Source: Euryarchaeota archaeon Ods01
Lineage (GTDB): Archaea > Halobacteriota > Halobacteria > Halobacteriales > Halorutilaceae
DNA: 32,926 bases
NCBI GenBank assembly: GCA_028751095.1
Contig: JAQZCZ010000014.1
Coordinates: forward strand, 1 to 32,926
Reading direction: 5' to 3'
Shown here: positions 20,047-27,250 of the stretch, piece by piece
Layout: every line of letters starts with the position of its first letter
Position numbering within the stretch: position 1 is the first letter of the stretch
The notes under the pieces: generated by a model
Databases searched by the model: none
Told to the model about the DNA's origin: nothing
The model's input: the letters and a program-made list of their open reading frames with translations, nothing else
Program-made: the position numbers and the translations under genes

Positions 20047-20693
20047 TACTCGAACTGGAGGACGCCGTAAAGAGGTACGACAGCGGCGAGGAGACGTTGA
20101 CGGTCATCGACGGCGTCGACTTTGGCGTCGAGCGCGGCGAGTTCGTCACCGTCATGGGACCGAGCGGATGCGGAAAGACGACTATGCTCAACATGCTGGG
20201 TCTCCTTGACGAGCCTTCGGAAGGAACCGTACGTCTCAAGGGCGAGGACGTAACCGGACTCGACGAACGCGAAAGGACGCGTGCAAGGAAAGAGTCTATC
20301 GGCTTCGTCTTCCAGTACTTCTACCTCATACCGTCGCTCACCGCAGAGGAGAACGTCGAAGCGCCGACGGTCTTTTCGGGCGGGAGCGGGGGGCGCGCCG
20401 CCGAGCTCCTCGAAAAGGTTGGGTTAGGAGACAGGAAGGACCACAAGCCGAACGAACTATCGGGCGGTCAGAAACAGCGCGTCGCGCTCGCACGCGCCCT
20501 CGTCAACGAACCCGACGTTCTCCTCGCGGACGAACCGACGGGAAACCTTGACAAGGGGACGAGCAAGAGAGCGCTCGAACAGATTCGGTCCGTCTGTGAT
20601 GAGGGCGTGGGCGTCGTTGCCGTCACGCACGACGAACGCGTCAAGGAGTACTCCGACAGGGACGTGCAGTTAGACGACGGGGTGGTAGTCTGA
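20043..20693 (+). CDS. ABC transporter ATPase, MacB/LolD type
   Basis: This 216-aa ATPase has Walker A GPSGCGKTT (39-47), Q-loop FVFQYFYLIPSLTAEEN, signature LSGGQKQRVALARAL, Walker B VLLADEPTGNLD and H-loop VTHD. The LADEPTGNLD form and the FQ-LIPSLTAEEN stretch are typical of the LolD/MacB subfamily that drives mechanotransmission rather than transport of small solutes. ATG at 20043 overlaps the upstream stop (ATGA); the ORF track start at 19977 lies within the upstream gene. The permease follows directly. Confidence 0.95.
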   Translation: MILELEDAVKRYDSGEETLTVIDGVDFGVERGEFVTVMGPSGCGKTTMLNMLGLLDEPSEGTVRLKGEDVTGLDERERTRARKESIGFVFQYFYLIPSLTAEENVEAPTVFSGGSGGRAAELLEKVGLGDRKDHKPNELSGGQKQRVALARALVNEPDVLLADEPTGNLDKGTSKRALEQIRSVCDEGVGVVAVTHDERVKEYSDRDVQLDDGVVV

Positions 20694-21850
20694 AACGCCT
20701 CTACCGTCTGTTTCCCAGCCTCCTGATGGCGCGCCGGAACATCATGCGTAACAGCCTCCGGTCGGCGCTCGCTTGTTTCGGTATCGTCATAGGGGTCGTA
20801 GCAATAGCGTCGCTCGGTATACTCGGCTTCACGCTTCAGGCGGGATTCATGGACAACATGGGTGACGTGGCGAACCAGATAGAGGTAACGCCCGCGAGCG
20901 GCGGCGACGACCCCATGGGCGGGACGCCGACCGAGGATACGCTCTCGGACCGTGACGTACGTGACGTGCGACAAGCCGCTGTCGGGGCGTCCGTCCTGCC
21001 CGTCAAGGAGGAGGTGGTCGAGATAGAGTACGGAACCTCCTCGGTGACACGGACGGCGTACTCGGTGCCCGAGCCGGACGCGTTGTTCGACGCCGAGGAA
21101 GGGCGTGTTCCGGCTCAGATGTCGAGCGGTGTCCTCGTCGGAAGTACGCTCGCCGAGACGACCGAGGTCAACGTCGGTAGCGCAGTCACGGTCGATAACT
21201 CGTCGTACCGTATCGTCGGCATACTCGAAGAGGAGCCGTGGACAGCGCCACTTAACCCCAACTTCGGTATCATCGTTCCCGAGGGTGAACTCCGAGACGA
21301 GGAGTACAGTAGCGTCATAGTCGAGGACGAGTCGGCGGAGGCGGCGAACTCGACTGCACAGCGTATCGACGAGAGCATGAACCGCCGTGATGATGTCGTC
21401 GAGGTACAGGAGAGTAGCGAGATGATAGAGAACATACAGGAACAGCAACGTCTCCTCAACCTGTTTCTCATCGGCGTCGGCTCTATCTCGCTCTTCGTGG
21501 CGGGCGTGAGCATACTCAACGTCATGCTTATGTCGACGGTCGAACGCCGCGAGGAGATAGGGGTTCTCCGCGCCGTCGGCGTACAGCGCACGAGCGTCCT
21601 CAAGATACTTCTCGCCGAAGCGGCGCTTCTCGGCTTCGTCGGAGGCGCGGTAGGTGTCGCCTTCAGCATCCTCATCGGCGGCGTCATCAACCACTTCATG
21701 CTCGAAGACGCGTTGATGGTCTTCCGTCCGGCGAATCTCCGTTACCTCCTGACGGCGATGGGTTTTGCCGTCGGTATCAGCCTGCTTAGCGGCGCTTATC
21801 CGGCGTGGAAAGCGGCGAACAAACGCCCCGTAGAGGCTCTTCGGGGCTGA
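20690..21850 (+). CDS. MacB/FtsX-type ABC permease
   Basis: This permease of about 386 aa has one N-terminal membrane helix (SALACFGIVIGVVAIASLG), a large extracytoplasmic MacB-PCD-like domain of about 220 residues, and three C-terminal helices. The FtsX signature STVERREEIGVLRAVG lies between them, and AYPAWKAANKRPVEALRG ends the protein. The ORF track starts at ATG 20726 (374 aa). The 12 codons before it (KRLYRLFPSLL) are in frame and look like the normal family N-terminus. They begin at a CTG overlapping the upstream stop as CTGA, so a CTG start is proposed here. If only ATG or GTG are used, the start is 20726. Confidence 0.88.
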   Translation: MKRLYRLFPSLLMARRNIMRNSLRSALACFGIVIGVVAIASLGILGFTLQAGFMDNMGDVANQIEVTPASGGDDPMGGTPTEDTLSDRDVRDVRQAAVGASVLPVKEEVVEIEYGTSSVTRTAYSVPEPDALFDAEEGRVPAQMSSGVLVGSTLAETTEVNVGSAVTVDNSSYRIVGILEEEPWTAPLNPNFGIIVPEGELRDEEYSSVIVEDESAEAANSTAQRIDESMNRRDDVVEVQESSEMIENIQEQQRLLNLFLIGVGSISLFVAGVSILNVMLMSTVERREEIGVLRAVGVQRTSVLKILLAEAALLGFVGGAVGVAFSILIGGVINHFMLEDALMVFRPANLRYLLTAMGFAVGISLLSGAYPAWKAANKRPVEALRG

Positions 21851-21894
21851 TGTCCGACGCTCTTTTCGTTCCTGACCTCCTCACGCTCTAAAAG

Positions 21895-22629
21895 ATGGAC
21901 GAGGACGGCTGTAACTGCATACGGTGCAGGACTGAGAGATACGACGTACAGCGACGCGACTCGGTCGATGTCCTCGTCTGGTCCTTCTCCTTGTTCCGCC
22001 GTTATCCGAGTATACTGTTCCTGTTCGGTCTGATAGCCGCGGCGGCAGTCTTCGCACCGGTTTCGGCTGGCGGCGTGGGTGTCTTCGTGGGTGCTCTCGT
22101 CGGCAGAGGATACGTCAACCTCTGCGCCGCCAACGACCTCGGCAAGGAAGACACCGATATAGGCGATAGGATGGTCCGCGTCGTCCGAAAGCTACCGACT
22201 GTCTCGGCGGCGCTGTTCGTCTCGGTCGTCATCGGCGGAGTCGTCGCCCTCCTGTTCGCCGCGCCCGCCCTCATCGTACTCGAAAACGCCGGACTTGACA
22301 ACCTCGTAACCGTCTCGGTCGCGCTCGGCGTTCTCGTACTCGTCGCCGTCTTCGTCCTACTCCTGCTTTACGCTAAGTTCCTCTTGGTACACGAGGCGTG
22401 TTTCATCGGCGGCGGCGGTCCGGTATCGTCCGTCCGTAAGAGCTGGGGCGTCGTCCGTCTGCGGCGTGTCAAGATTGTGCTGGTCGCGGGCAGCTTCTCT
22501 GTAATAATCGGTCTGCTCGTCTTCGGATTCGAGGACGGCGGCGGCGCTTTACGGACGGTCGCCTCGGTCGGAACGACAGCGGTCTACTCGGCAGTCTTCT
22601 CGCATCTGTACGTCGAGAGAACCCTGTGA
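21895..22629 (+). CDS. Membrane protein of unknown function with N-terminal CxC/CxxC
   Basis: This 244-aa protein opens with MDEDGCNCIRCRTERYD, a short cysteine cluster that could bind zinc. About five or six hydrophobic segments follow between residues 34 and 235. The helix layout resembles haloarchaeal membrane proteins of the DUF7847/glycerophosphodiester membrane-domain kind, but I cannot confirm this. It starts 44 bases after the ABC permease and may be read through from that operon. It is convergent with the lipoprotein gene, with only two bases between stops. Confidence 0.72.
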   Translation: MDEDGCNCIRCRTERYDVQRRDSVDVLVWSFSLFRRYPSILFLFGLIAAAAVFAPVSAGGVGVFVGALVGRGYVNLCAANDLGKEDTDIGDRMVRVVRKLPTVSAALFVSVVIGGVVALLFAAPALIVLENAGLDNLVTVSVALGVLVLVAVFVLLLLYAKFLLVHEACFIGGGGPVSSVRKSWGVVRLRRVKIVLVAGSFSVIIGLLVFGFEDGGGALRTVASVGTTAVYSAVFSHLYVERTL

Positions 22630-22631
22630 CC

Positions 22632-23528
22632 TCAGCCGTCTACTCCGTCGGGGCGTTCGACGTTAACGTCTCCGTATCCATACCGGAGGTCGGCGAAGAA
22701 CTCGCCTTTCCCGTCGGTATCGACGCTAATCAGGGCGTCATCGTCCCCCTCAGCCTCGAACTCGACCGAGAGGAAGTAGCTGAGACGGACGGGTTCGCGC
22801 GTCTCTTGGTCAACCCATAGATAGGCGTCGAACCCCTCGGTCATGTCGTCGAGCGCCTGTTCGTCCTCGGCTGATTCGTCGTCTCCGCCTTCAAGCGTAT
22901 CGGGTCCGTATGCGTCGGTCACCCTTTCGGAGTGGTCGCCGACATCGGCAGGGTCGAGTTCGAGCGAGAGGACGTAGGCGTCGTCTCCGTCGACGGTTGC
23001 GGCTCCTTCGAGTTCGGCGTCAGCATCCTCGTAGAGGGACACGGTGTCGGCGAGACTGAGGTTCATACCGTCAACACCCCCGTCAGCCGTCTCCCAGCCG
23101 TCGGTTACCTCAGCGCCGTCCTCAGCCTTCCGCGTGTACGTCGTTCCGTCGGAGACGTATCTCGTGGTGTCAAACGCCGTCCGGTTGGTGAAGAAAACGA
23201 GAGCCTCTACTTCACCCTCGCCCTCAGCGTCGACGCGCGCTTCGTCCACGCCACGGTCGAAGGAGCCGTTGGCTTCGAGAGGCACGGAGATGCTGAAGAA
23301 GCTCGATACCGACACCGCCATACGGCTATCGGCGTCGACCGTGTAAGTTTCGGCGTCCTGAGCGGCTTCGACAGACGACGCAAGTATCTCGTCGCCCGTA
23401 TCGTCAGCGTCAGTCTCTTCGACATCGGGGTCGAGTTCAACCCCGAGACCCTCGAAGTCGCCGCCGATACATCCGGCTGTTAGGACGAGGGAGGCGACGA
23501 GGACGAGGACGAGGACGAGACGGTTCAC
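22632..23528 (-). CDS. Lipoprotein of unknown function
   Basis: This 298-aa secreted protein has the signal peptide MNRLVLVLVLVASLVLTAGC with lipobox LTAGC, so the cysteine is probably lipid-modified and the protein is anchored outside the membrane. The mature part is very acidic and beta-rich, with the layout of the LppX/LolA-like or outer-membrane-lipoprotein-sorting fold (SDGTTYTRKAEDG, AYLWVDQETREPVRLSY). GTG at 23528 overlaps the upstream regulator stop (GTGA) and is preferred over GTG 23537. The upstream regulator may control it. Confidence 0.82.
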   Translation of the reverse strand: MNRLVLVLVLVASLVLTAGCIGGDFEGLGVELDPDVEETDADDTGDEILASSVEAAQDAETYTVDADSRMAVSVSSFFSISVPLEANGSFDRGVDEARVDAEGEGEVEALVFFTNRTAFDTTRYVSDGTTYTRKAEDGAEVTDGWETADGGVDGMNLSLADTVSLYEDADAELEGAATVDGDDAYVLSLELDPADVGDHSERVTDAYGPDTLEGGDDESAEDEQALDDMTEGFDAYLWVDQETREPVRLSYFLSVEFEAEGDDDALISVDTDGKGEFFADLRYGYGDVNVERPDGVDG

Positions 23529-23995
23529 TCGAACCACTCCACGATACCTTTCGCCTTCGCGGCGACGATTACGGCGACAGCGACCGCCGCAGGACCGGCT
23601 GACGACGAAACCTTTGCGAGTACCTTTCTCATACGCGGTCCGTCCTTCTGCTTGCCGAAGACCAGCACCGACGGCGACTCGGCAGGCTGGTAGACTGACA
23701 TCTCACGCCCCTTCTCCGAGTAGCAGATGTCGCCAACCTCGACCAGACCCGCCTCTTCGAGGTTGTCGAGATGGTAACGGATGTTCTGTGTCGAAGTACC
23801 GAGCTCGTCAGCAAGGTCCATCGGTATCTTCGGCTCGTCGTGAACCGAACTCAGTATCGAGAGCGCCGTCTCCGACGATACTGAGCTAAGCACGTCGCGC
23901 GTCGTTTCGTCGTCTATCGTGAGGACATCGGGGACCTCGTTCTTTTCGTCCTCCTGGTCCTCGTCATCCTCCTTTCGCCGTACTGTTCTCATCAC
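23525..23995 (-). CDS. Winged-helix transcription regulator with C-terminal membrane helix
   Basis: This 156-aa protein has an acidic N-terminal tail and then an ArsR-like winged helix (TALSILSSVHDEPKIPMDLADELGTSTQNIRYHLDNLEEAGLVEVGD). The recognition helix is QNIRYHLDNLEEAG, and a wing follows. Near the C-terminus AGPAAVAVAVIVAAKAKG is hydrophobic enough to be a membrane anchor. It is translated ahead of, and overlaps, the lipoprotein gene, so a membrane-tethered regulator of cell-envelope lipoprotein expression is plausible. The start could be either of two adjacent ATG codons. Confidence 0.85.
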   Translation of the reverse strand: MMRTVRRKEDDEDQEDEKNEVPDVLTIDDETTRDVLSSVSSETALSILSSVHDEPKIPMDLADELGTSTQNIRYHLDNLEEAGLVEVGDICYSEKGREMSVYQPAESPSVLVFGKQKDGPRMRKVLAKVSSSAGPAAVAVAVIVAAKAKGIVEWFE

Positions 23996-24063
23996 TAACG
24001 TTTAGGCACAGAAGGGAAAAGTAGCTTTGGTAAGACAAAAAATTCATCTTTCATACCGCGGCG

Positions 24064-24915
24064 TCAGACTCCGTCGGGAGTCTCCACCTCGCCTTCAAGC
24101 CTCACCGTTCTGCCGTCGACCTCAGATTCGTCTATACCGCCGAACGGGTTTATCATTTCGAGTTCCTCAACGGTTTCGTCGGTAACCTCATCTTCCTCCT
24201 CAAAGACAAATATCCATGTGGCGTCCCCGCCGGTTGGTGTTTCGAGAGAGTGCCCCCAGAGATGTATCTCCTCGGCGTCAACGTCGCCGCCTATGGGTGG
24301 TCCGTACTGACCCGTCATAGAACCGGCATCCGGGAGTTCGTCGAAGACCATAGTGAAGTCGGGTTCAACCTCTTCAAGACGGTCGAGTTCGCTGTTCCGC
24401 GTGTCGATAAGAGTCTCGTACATCTCGCCAACAACGACGGCGTTCTCGTCTATCGCAAACGTGACATCCTCGCCTTCGACCAACGCGTACCCTTCGTACA
24501 CGCCGGCGCGTTCGTGTTCGTCGTCTTCCTCGACGCGTTCAAGGAGCGTGTCAACGTCGAACTCGCCCAGATGTACCGCGGACCCCGACTGAGACAGATG
24601 TCCGTCGTAGGACTCGGCTGGTATGTCGAGGAACTCGATACGTCCACCTTCGACGTACGACGGAGCATATCCCTCGGCGTAGTCGAACCTATGGTTCGTG
24701 TCCTCGCGCGGTCGTTCATGAGCAAGCCAGAGTCGGAACTCGTCGGCTTCTTCGGGGCTGAAGGTAGTCTCCTCGGCTTCTTCGTCCTCTTCGCCGTTCC
24801 CTTCCGGAGTTTCGTCGTCAACGGATTCGTCGTCTTCGCCTTCGCCGTCGAGACAGCCGGATACAGACGCGGCTCCCGCGAGAGCCAACAGACGGCGGCG
24901 GGTGACAGGTCTCAT
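24064..24915 (-). CDS. Tat-exported lipoprotein of unknown function
   Basis: This 283-aa protein begins MRPVTRRRLLALAGAASVSGC, with twin arginines and lipobox VSGC, the Tat lipoprotein pattern common in haloarchaea. A Glu/Asp-rich linker of about 30 residues follows the cysteine, then a compact domain with no motif I recognise. It ends in PDGV. It is separated from the regulator by a 68-base gap, with its promoter in the 162-base divergent region shared with the gene at 25078. Confidence 0.82.
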   Translation of the reverse strand: MRPVTRRRLLALAGAASVSGCLDGEGEDDESVDDETPEGNGEEDEEAEETTFSPEEADEFRLWLAHERPREDTNHRFDYAEGYAPSYVEGGRIEFLDIPAESYDGHLSQSGSAVHLGEFDVDTLLERVEEDDEHERAGVYEGYALVEGEDVTFAIDENAVVVGEMYETLIDTRNSELDRLEEVEPDFTMVFDELPDAGSMTGQYGPPIGGDVDAEEIHLWGHSLETPTGGDATWIFVFEEEDEVTDETVEELEMINPFGGIDESEVDGRTVRLEGEVETPDGV

Positions 24916-25077
24916 ACCGGTATCGTGGCATCAGCAGTCAAAAAAACCGTCGATAGACAGGATATACTCAGAGGAAGCGGGGTGCTGTCTTCGGATGTCG
25001 TTACGTTCTCTCAGATTAACTAAAACACGCGTTTGGTCCTACGTTAGCTTCATTATGCTGGTCCGCATACCTCGCCT

Positions 25078-25923
25078 GTGAACGCAAAGATAGACCGCGT
25101 CAAGGTCCTTTACGCCGTCGGTGTCCTTCTCGGTATCATCGCGGCGTTCTACTTCGGCTTCGAGCTACTCGAAGACCTGTCGCCGACGACGACGAGCGCC
25201 GTCCTACTGCTCGGCTTCGTCGCCTTCTTCTTCGTCGGTCTGTATGTCGAAACCGAGACGCTCGATACAGTCCTTTACGCCCTCGCCGCGGGTGCGTACC
25301 TCGTCTTCGTCGCCTACACGCTTGCCGTCTTCGAAATCGGTGACGGAGGCGTCTTCGTCCTCCTCGCAGGTTCGTCAGCGCTGTTCGTCGCCCTCGGCTA
25401 CCTGTCGAGCAAAGGGCGTCTCGACATCGAGCGTCGGAGGGCACTCGCGGTCGTCGCGGTAGTCCTCGCCCTCGCCCTCGGGCTTCTCGTCTTCGACGTT
25501 ACGGGCGCACAGCCGACGTACGACTACGACTTTGAGGACGAGGTCGACGTGCCCGACGAGATACGTGGGGAAGAAGTCGTCGGCTCAGTGACCGTCGAGA
25601 ACCCGTTCGCCCTGTCGCGCGTCGCCGAAGCACCGGTTGTCGACGGATGTATCTACACGCCCGACCGCGAGACCGCCGGCGTTAGGTACGACGACAGGAC
25701 GCGCGGCGTCTTAGGCGGAGGCGAGTCACGCGTCCACGATGTCATCGTCAGGGGAGAAGGATTCTACGACCACGAAACCAACGAGCTACACGACGCCTTC
25801 GCTGACCGCGAAACCGTTCCCGTCGAGGTCGCCGACGAATGCCCCGAAGAAGCCGACGAGCCTAAGCTGGTCGTCGTTGTCACCGACAACGAACGCGCCT
25901 CGATAAGCCCGACGGTTCCGTAG
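25078..25923 (+). CDS. Membrane protein with extracytoplasmic C-terminal domain, unknown function
   Basis: This 281-aa protein has five or six hydrophobic helices in residues 9-155, for example YAVGVLLGIIAAFYFGF and ALAVVAVVLALALGLLVF. A beta-rich soluble domain of about 120 residues follows (GSVTVENPFALSRVAEAPVVDGCIY), probably outside the cell. The start is GTG at 25078; an ATG at 25055 is in another frame. I recognise no named family. It is divergent from the Tat lipoprotein gene. Confidence 0.78.
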   Translation: MNAKIDRVKVLYAVGVLLGIIAAFYFGFELLEDLSPTTTSAVLLLGFVAFFFVGLYVETETLDTVLYALAAGAYLVFVAYTLAVFEIGDGGVFVLLAGSSALFVALGYLSSKGRLDIERRRALAVVAVVLALALGLLVFDVTGAQPTYDYDFEDEVDVPDEIRGEEVVGSVTVENPFALSRVAEAPVVDGCIYTPDRETAGVRYDDRTRGVLGGGESRVHDVIVRGEGFYDHETNELHDAFADRETVPVEVADECPEEADEPKLVVVVTDNERASISPTVP

Positions 25924-25970
25924 TAGTTTCAGGACCGGAACTTTTGTGCCCCGAATTCTTACACAGGGAT

Positions 25971-26741
25971 ATGCCAAAGTCTGCTGACCTCCCCGACTGC
26001 CGTCTGTCCGAGTTCGTCAAAGCGCGCGGCGGAACGACGCACGAGATGGCGGTCATCAACCTCACCCATCCCGACCCCATCAACCGGATGGTCGAGAAAC
26101 TCTTCGAACGCCAGCCGGTCGAACTCGTCGACGTAGACGAGTCGGAGTTCGACGACGACACCGTTATTCTTCTCAAGGACGGAGAGGTCGCCGCGTCGTC
26201 GCCGCTCGACGCCCTCTTAGATGCTGTCCTGTTGGTAAACTCCGACCTCTACACAACGGGAGTCGTCGGTATCGAAGATATCGAACTGCCCGAAGTTATC
26301 GCCAAGCTTTCGGGAACGACCTTCCACGTCCGCGGGTATCCCGAGTCGGACCACGAGAAGATGCCGCTGATACTCATCTCGCGTTACATCGAACGTCTCT
26401 CGTACCTCAACGGAGGCACGCACCGCGCCTCTTTCCAGCGCCTGTCGAGAATCGATGATGAGAAGGGTACGCTCAAGGTGTACAGGAAGATAGGCGACAG
26501 ATGTCCCAACGTACACGTCTACGGGGTGCCGGACCGCCTTCCTCCGCGCGAACTAGACGTCACGGCGCACGCGGGATACAGCGGCGACTTCGACTCAACC
26601 TGGTTTGTCCTCCACGTCTCCGAGAAGGAGTCGGCGGCTCTCGTCGCAGTCGAGGTCAGCGCGAACGAGTGGAAGGGGTACTGGACCTTCGAAGACGACG
26701 AGGTTTCGGATGTGGAAGAAACCGTCAAGAAGTACCTGTAG
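25971..26741 (+). CDS. DICT-domain sensory protein
   Basis: This 256-aa soluble protein has the DICT domain in its second half: LILISRYIERLSYLNGG, then FQRLSRIDDEKGTLKVY, VHVYGVPD and WFVLHV. DICT domains occur with diguanylate cyclases and two-component proteins and are thought to sense light or redox-linked signals. No DNA-binding or enzymatic domain is attached, so this is a stand-alone DICT protein. The ORF track begins at a CTG or similar start nine codons earlier. ATG at 25971 is preferred because the upstream residues look non-coding. Confidence 0.82.
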   Translation: MPKSADLPDCRLSEFVKARGGTTHEMAVINLTHPDPINRMVEKLFERQPVELVDVDESEFDDDTVILLKDGEVAASSPLDALLDAVLLVNSDLYTTGVVGIEDIELPEVIAKLSGTTFHVRGYPESDHEKMPLILISRYIERLSYLNGGTHRASFQRLSRIDDEKGTLKVYRKIGDRCPNVHVYGVPDRLPPRELDVTAHAGYSGDFDSTWFVLHVSEKESAALVAVEVSANEWKGYWTFEDDEVSDVEETVKKYL

Positions 26742-26768
26742 CGAGGGGTAGCGACGGATGAGAGCGGA

Positions 26769-26842
26769 TGGGTTCGCCCGGTTTCGAACCGGGGACCTCC
26801 GCCTTGTAAGGGCGGTGTCATAACCAACTAGACCACGAACCC
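26769..26842 (-). tRNA. tRNA-Val (anticodon TAC)
   Basis: On the minus strand the acceptor stem GGGTTCG pairs with CGAACCC, the anticodon stem CCGCC/GGCGG encloses CTTACAA (anticodon TAC), and the T arm is CCCGG-TTCGAAA-CCGGG. The discriminator is A, and no CCA is encoded. All arms pair perfectly. Confidence 0.95.
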
Positions 26843-26939
26843 TGTTTTTCCACAGGTTTCGGGCGTTTTTCTATCTTTGGTTTTCCGCGTTGTTCTGAAT
26901 GGAAAGTATTATTTCCGCGAAACCACGAGATACGGATGC

Positions 26940-27013
26940 GCCGCCTTAGCTCAGCCTGGGAGAGCGCTCGACTGAAGATCGAGTTGTCCCCCGTTCAAAT
27001 CGGGGAGGCGGCA
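26940..27013 (+). tRNA. tRNA-Phe (anticodon GAA)
   Basis: The acceptor stem GCCGCCT pairs with AGGCGGC, and the discriminator is A. The anticodon stem CTCGA/TCGAG encloses CTGAAGA with anticodon GAA. The T arm is CCCCG-TTCAAAT-CGGGG. No CCA is encoded. One of two GATC sites in the window (26977-26980) spans the anticodon loop and stem, a position fixed by tRNA function. A partial copy of the 3' half follows at 27111. Confidence 0.95.
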
Positions 27014-27110
27014 TATTCTGAGCGGGTGAGTGTAGCGAACCCCGAAAAAACGACGCCCCCCTGACTTGAGCAGAGAACGGAGCGGGCGACGTAGGAGCGA
27101 AGCGGAGTGA

Positions 27111-27144
27111 CCGAGTTCAAATTGGGGAGGGGGCATGTTCTCAG
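27111..27144 (+). repeat. Degenerate copy of the tRNA-Phe 3' end
   Basis: GTTCAAAT..GGGGAGG.GGCAT.TTCT.AG here matches the tRNA-Phe T-loop, acceptor end and following flank (26989-27022) over 34 bases with about six differences. The stem partners are mutated, so no tRNA can form. The copies are 122 bases apart. This is the pattern left by tRNA-directed integration or by a local duplication. Confidence 0.6.
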
Positions 27145-27200
27145 GCACCGGTGGTCGCCGCGCCGGCGGTTATCTGACTCCGAAGCCCCAACATAAAGAA

Positions 27201-27214
27201 CCCCGTTTGCGGGG
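27201..27214 (+). other. Short stem-loop CCCCG-TTTG-CGGGG
   Basis: A five-base-pair GC stem with a TTTG loop lies 37 bases before the R2lox gene, just downstream of the TATA-like ATAAAG at 27193. It could be a leader hairpin in that gene's transcript. No T-run follows, so a terminator is less likely. Confidence 0.35.
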
Positions 27215-27250
27215 AGTAAGTCCTACACGGTTACGAAGACAGTATCGGGT

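Noticed and set aside
20468-21694. 408-aa minus-strand ORF opposite the ABC genes
   Set aside because: It spans the ATPase/permease junction in antisense, and has no recognisable domain.
26841-26856. CCTGT-TTTTCC-ACAGG inverted repeat next to tRNA-Val as a terminator
   Set aside because: It sits upstream of the tRNA on the transcribed strand and has only a five-base stem; a promoter-proximal coincidence is more likely.
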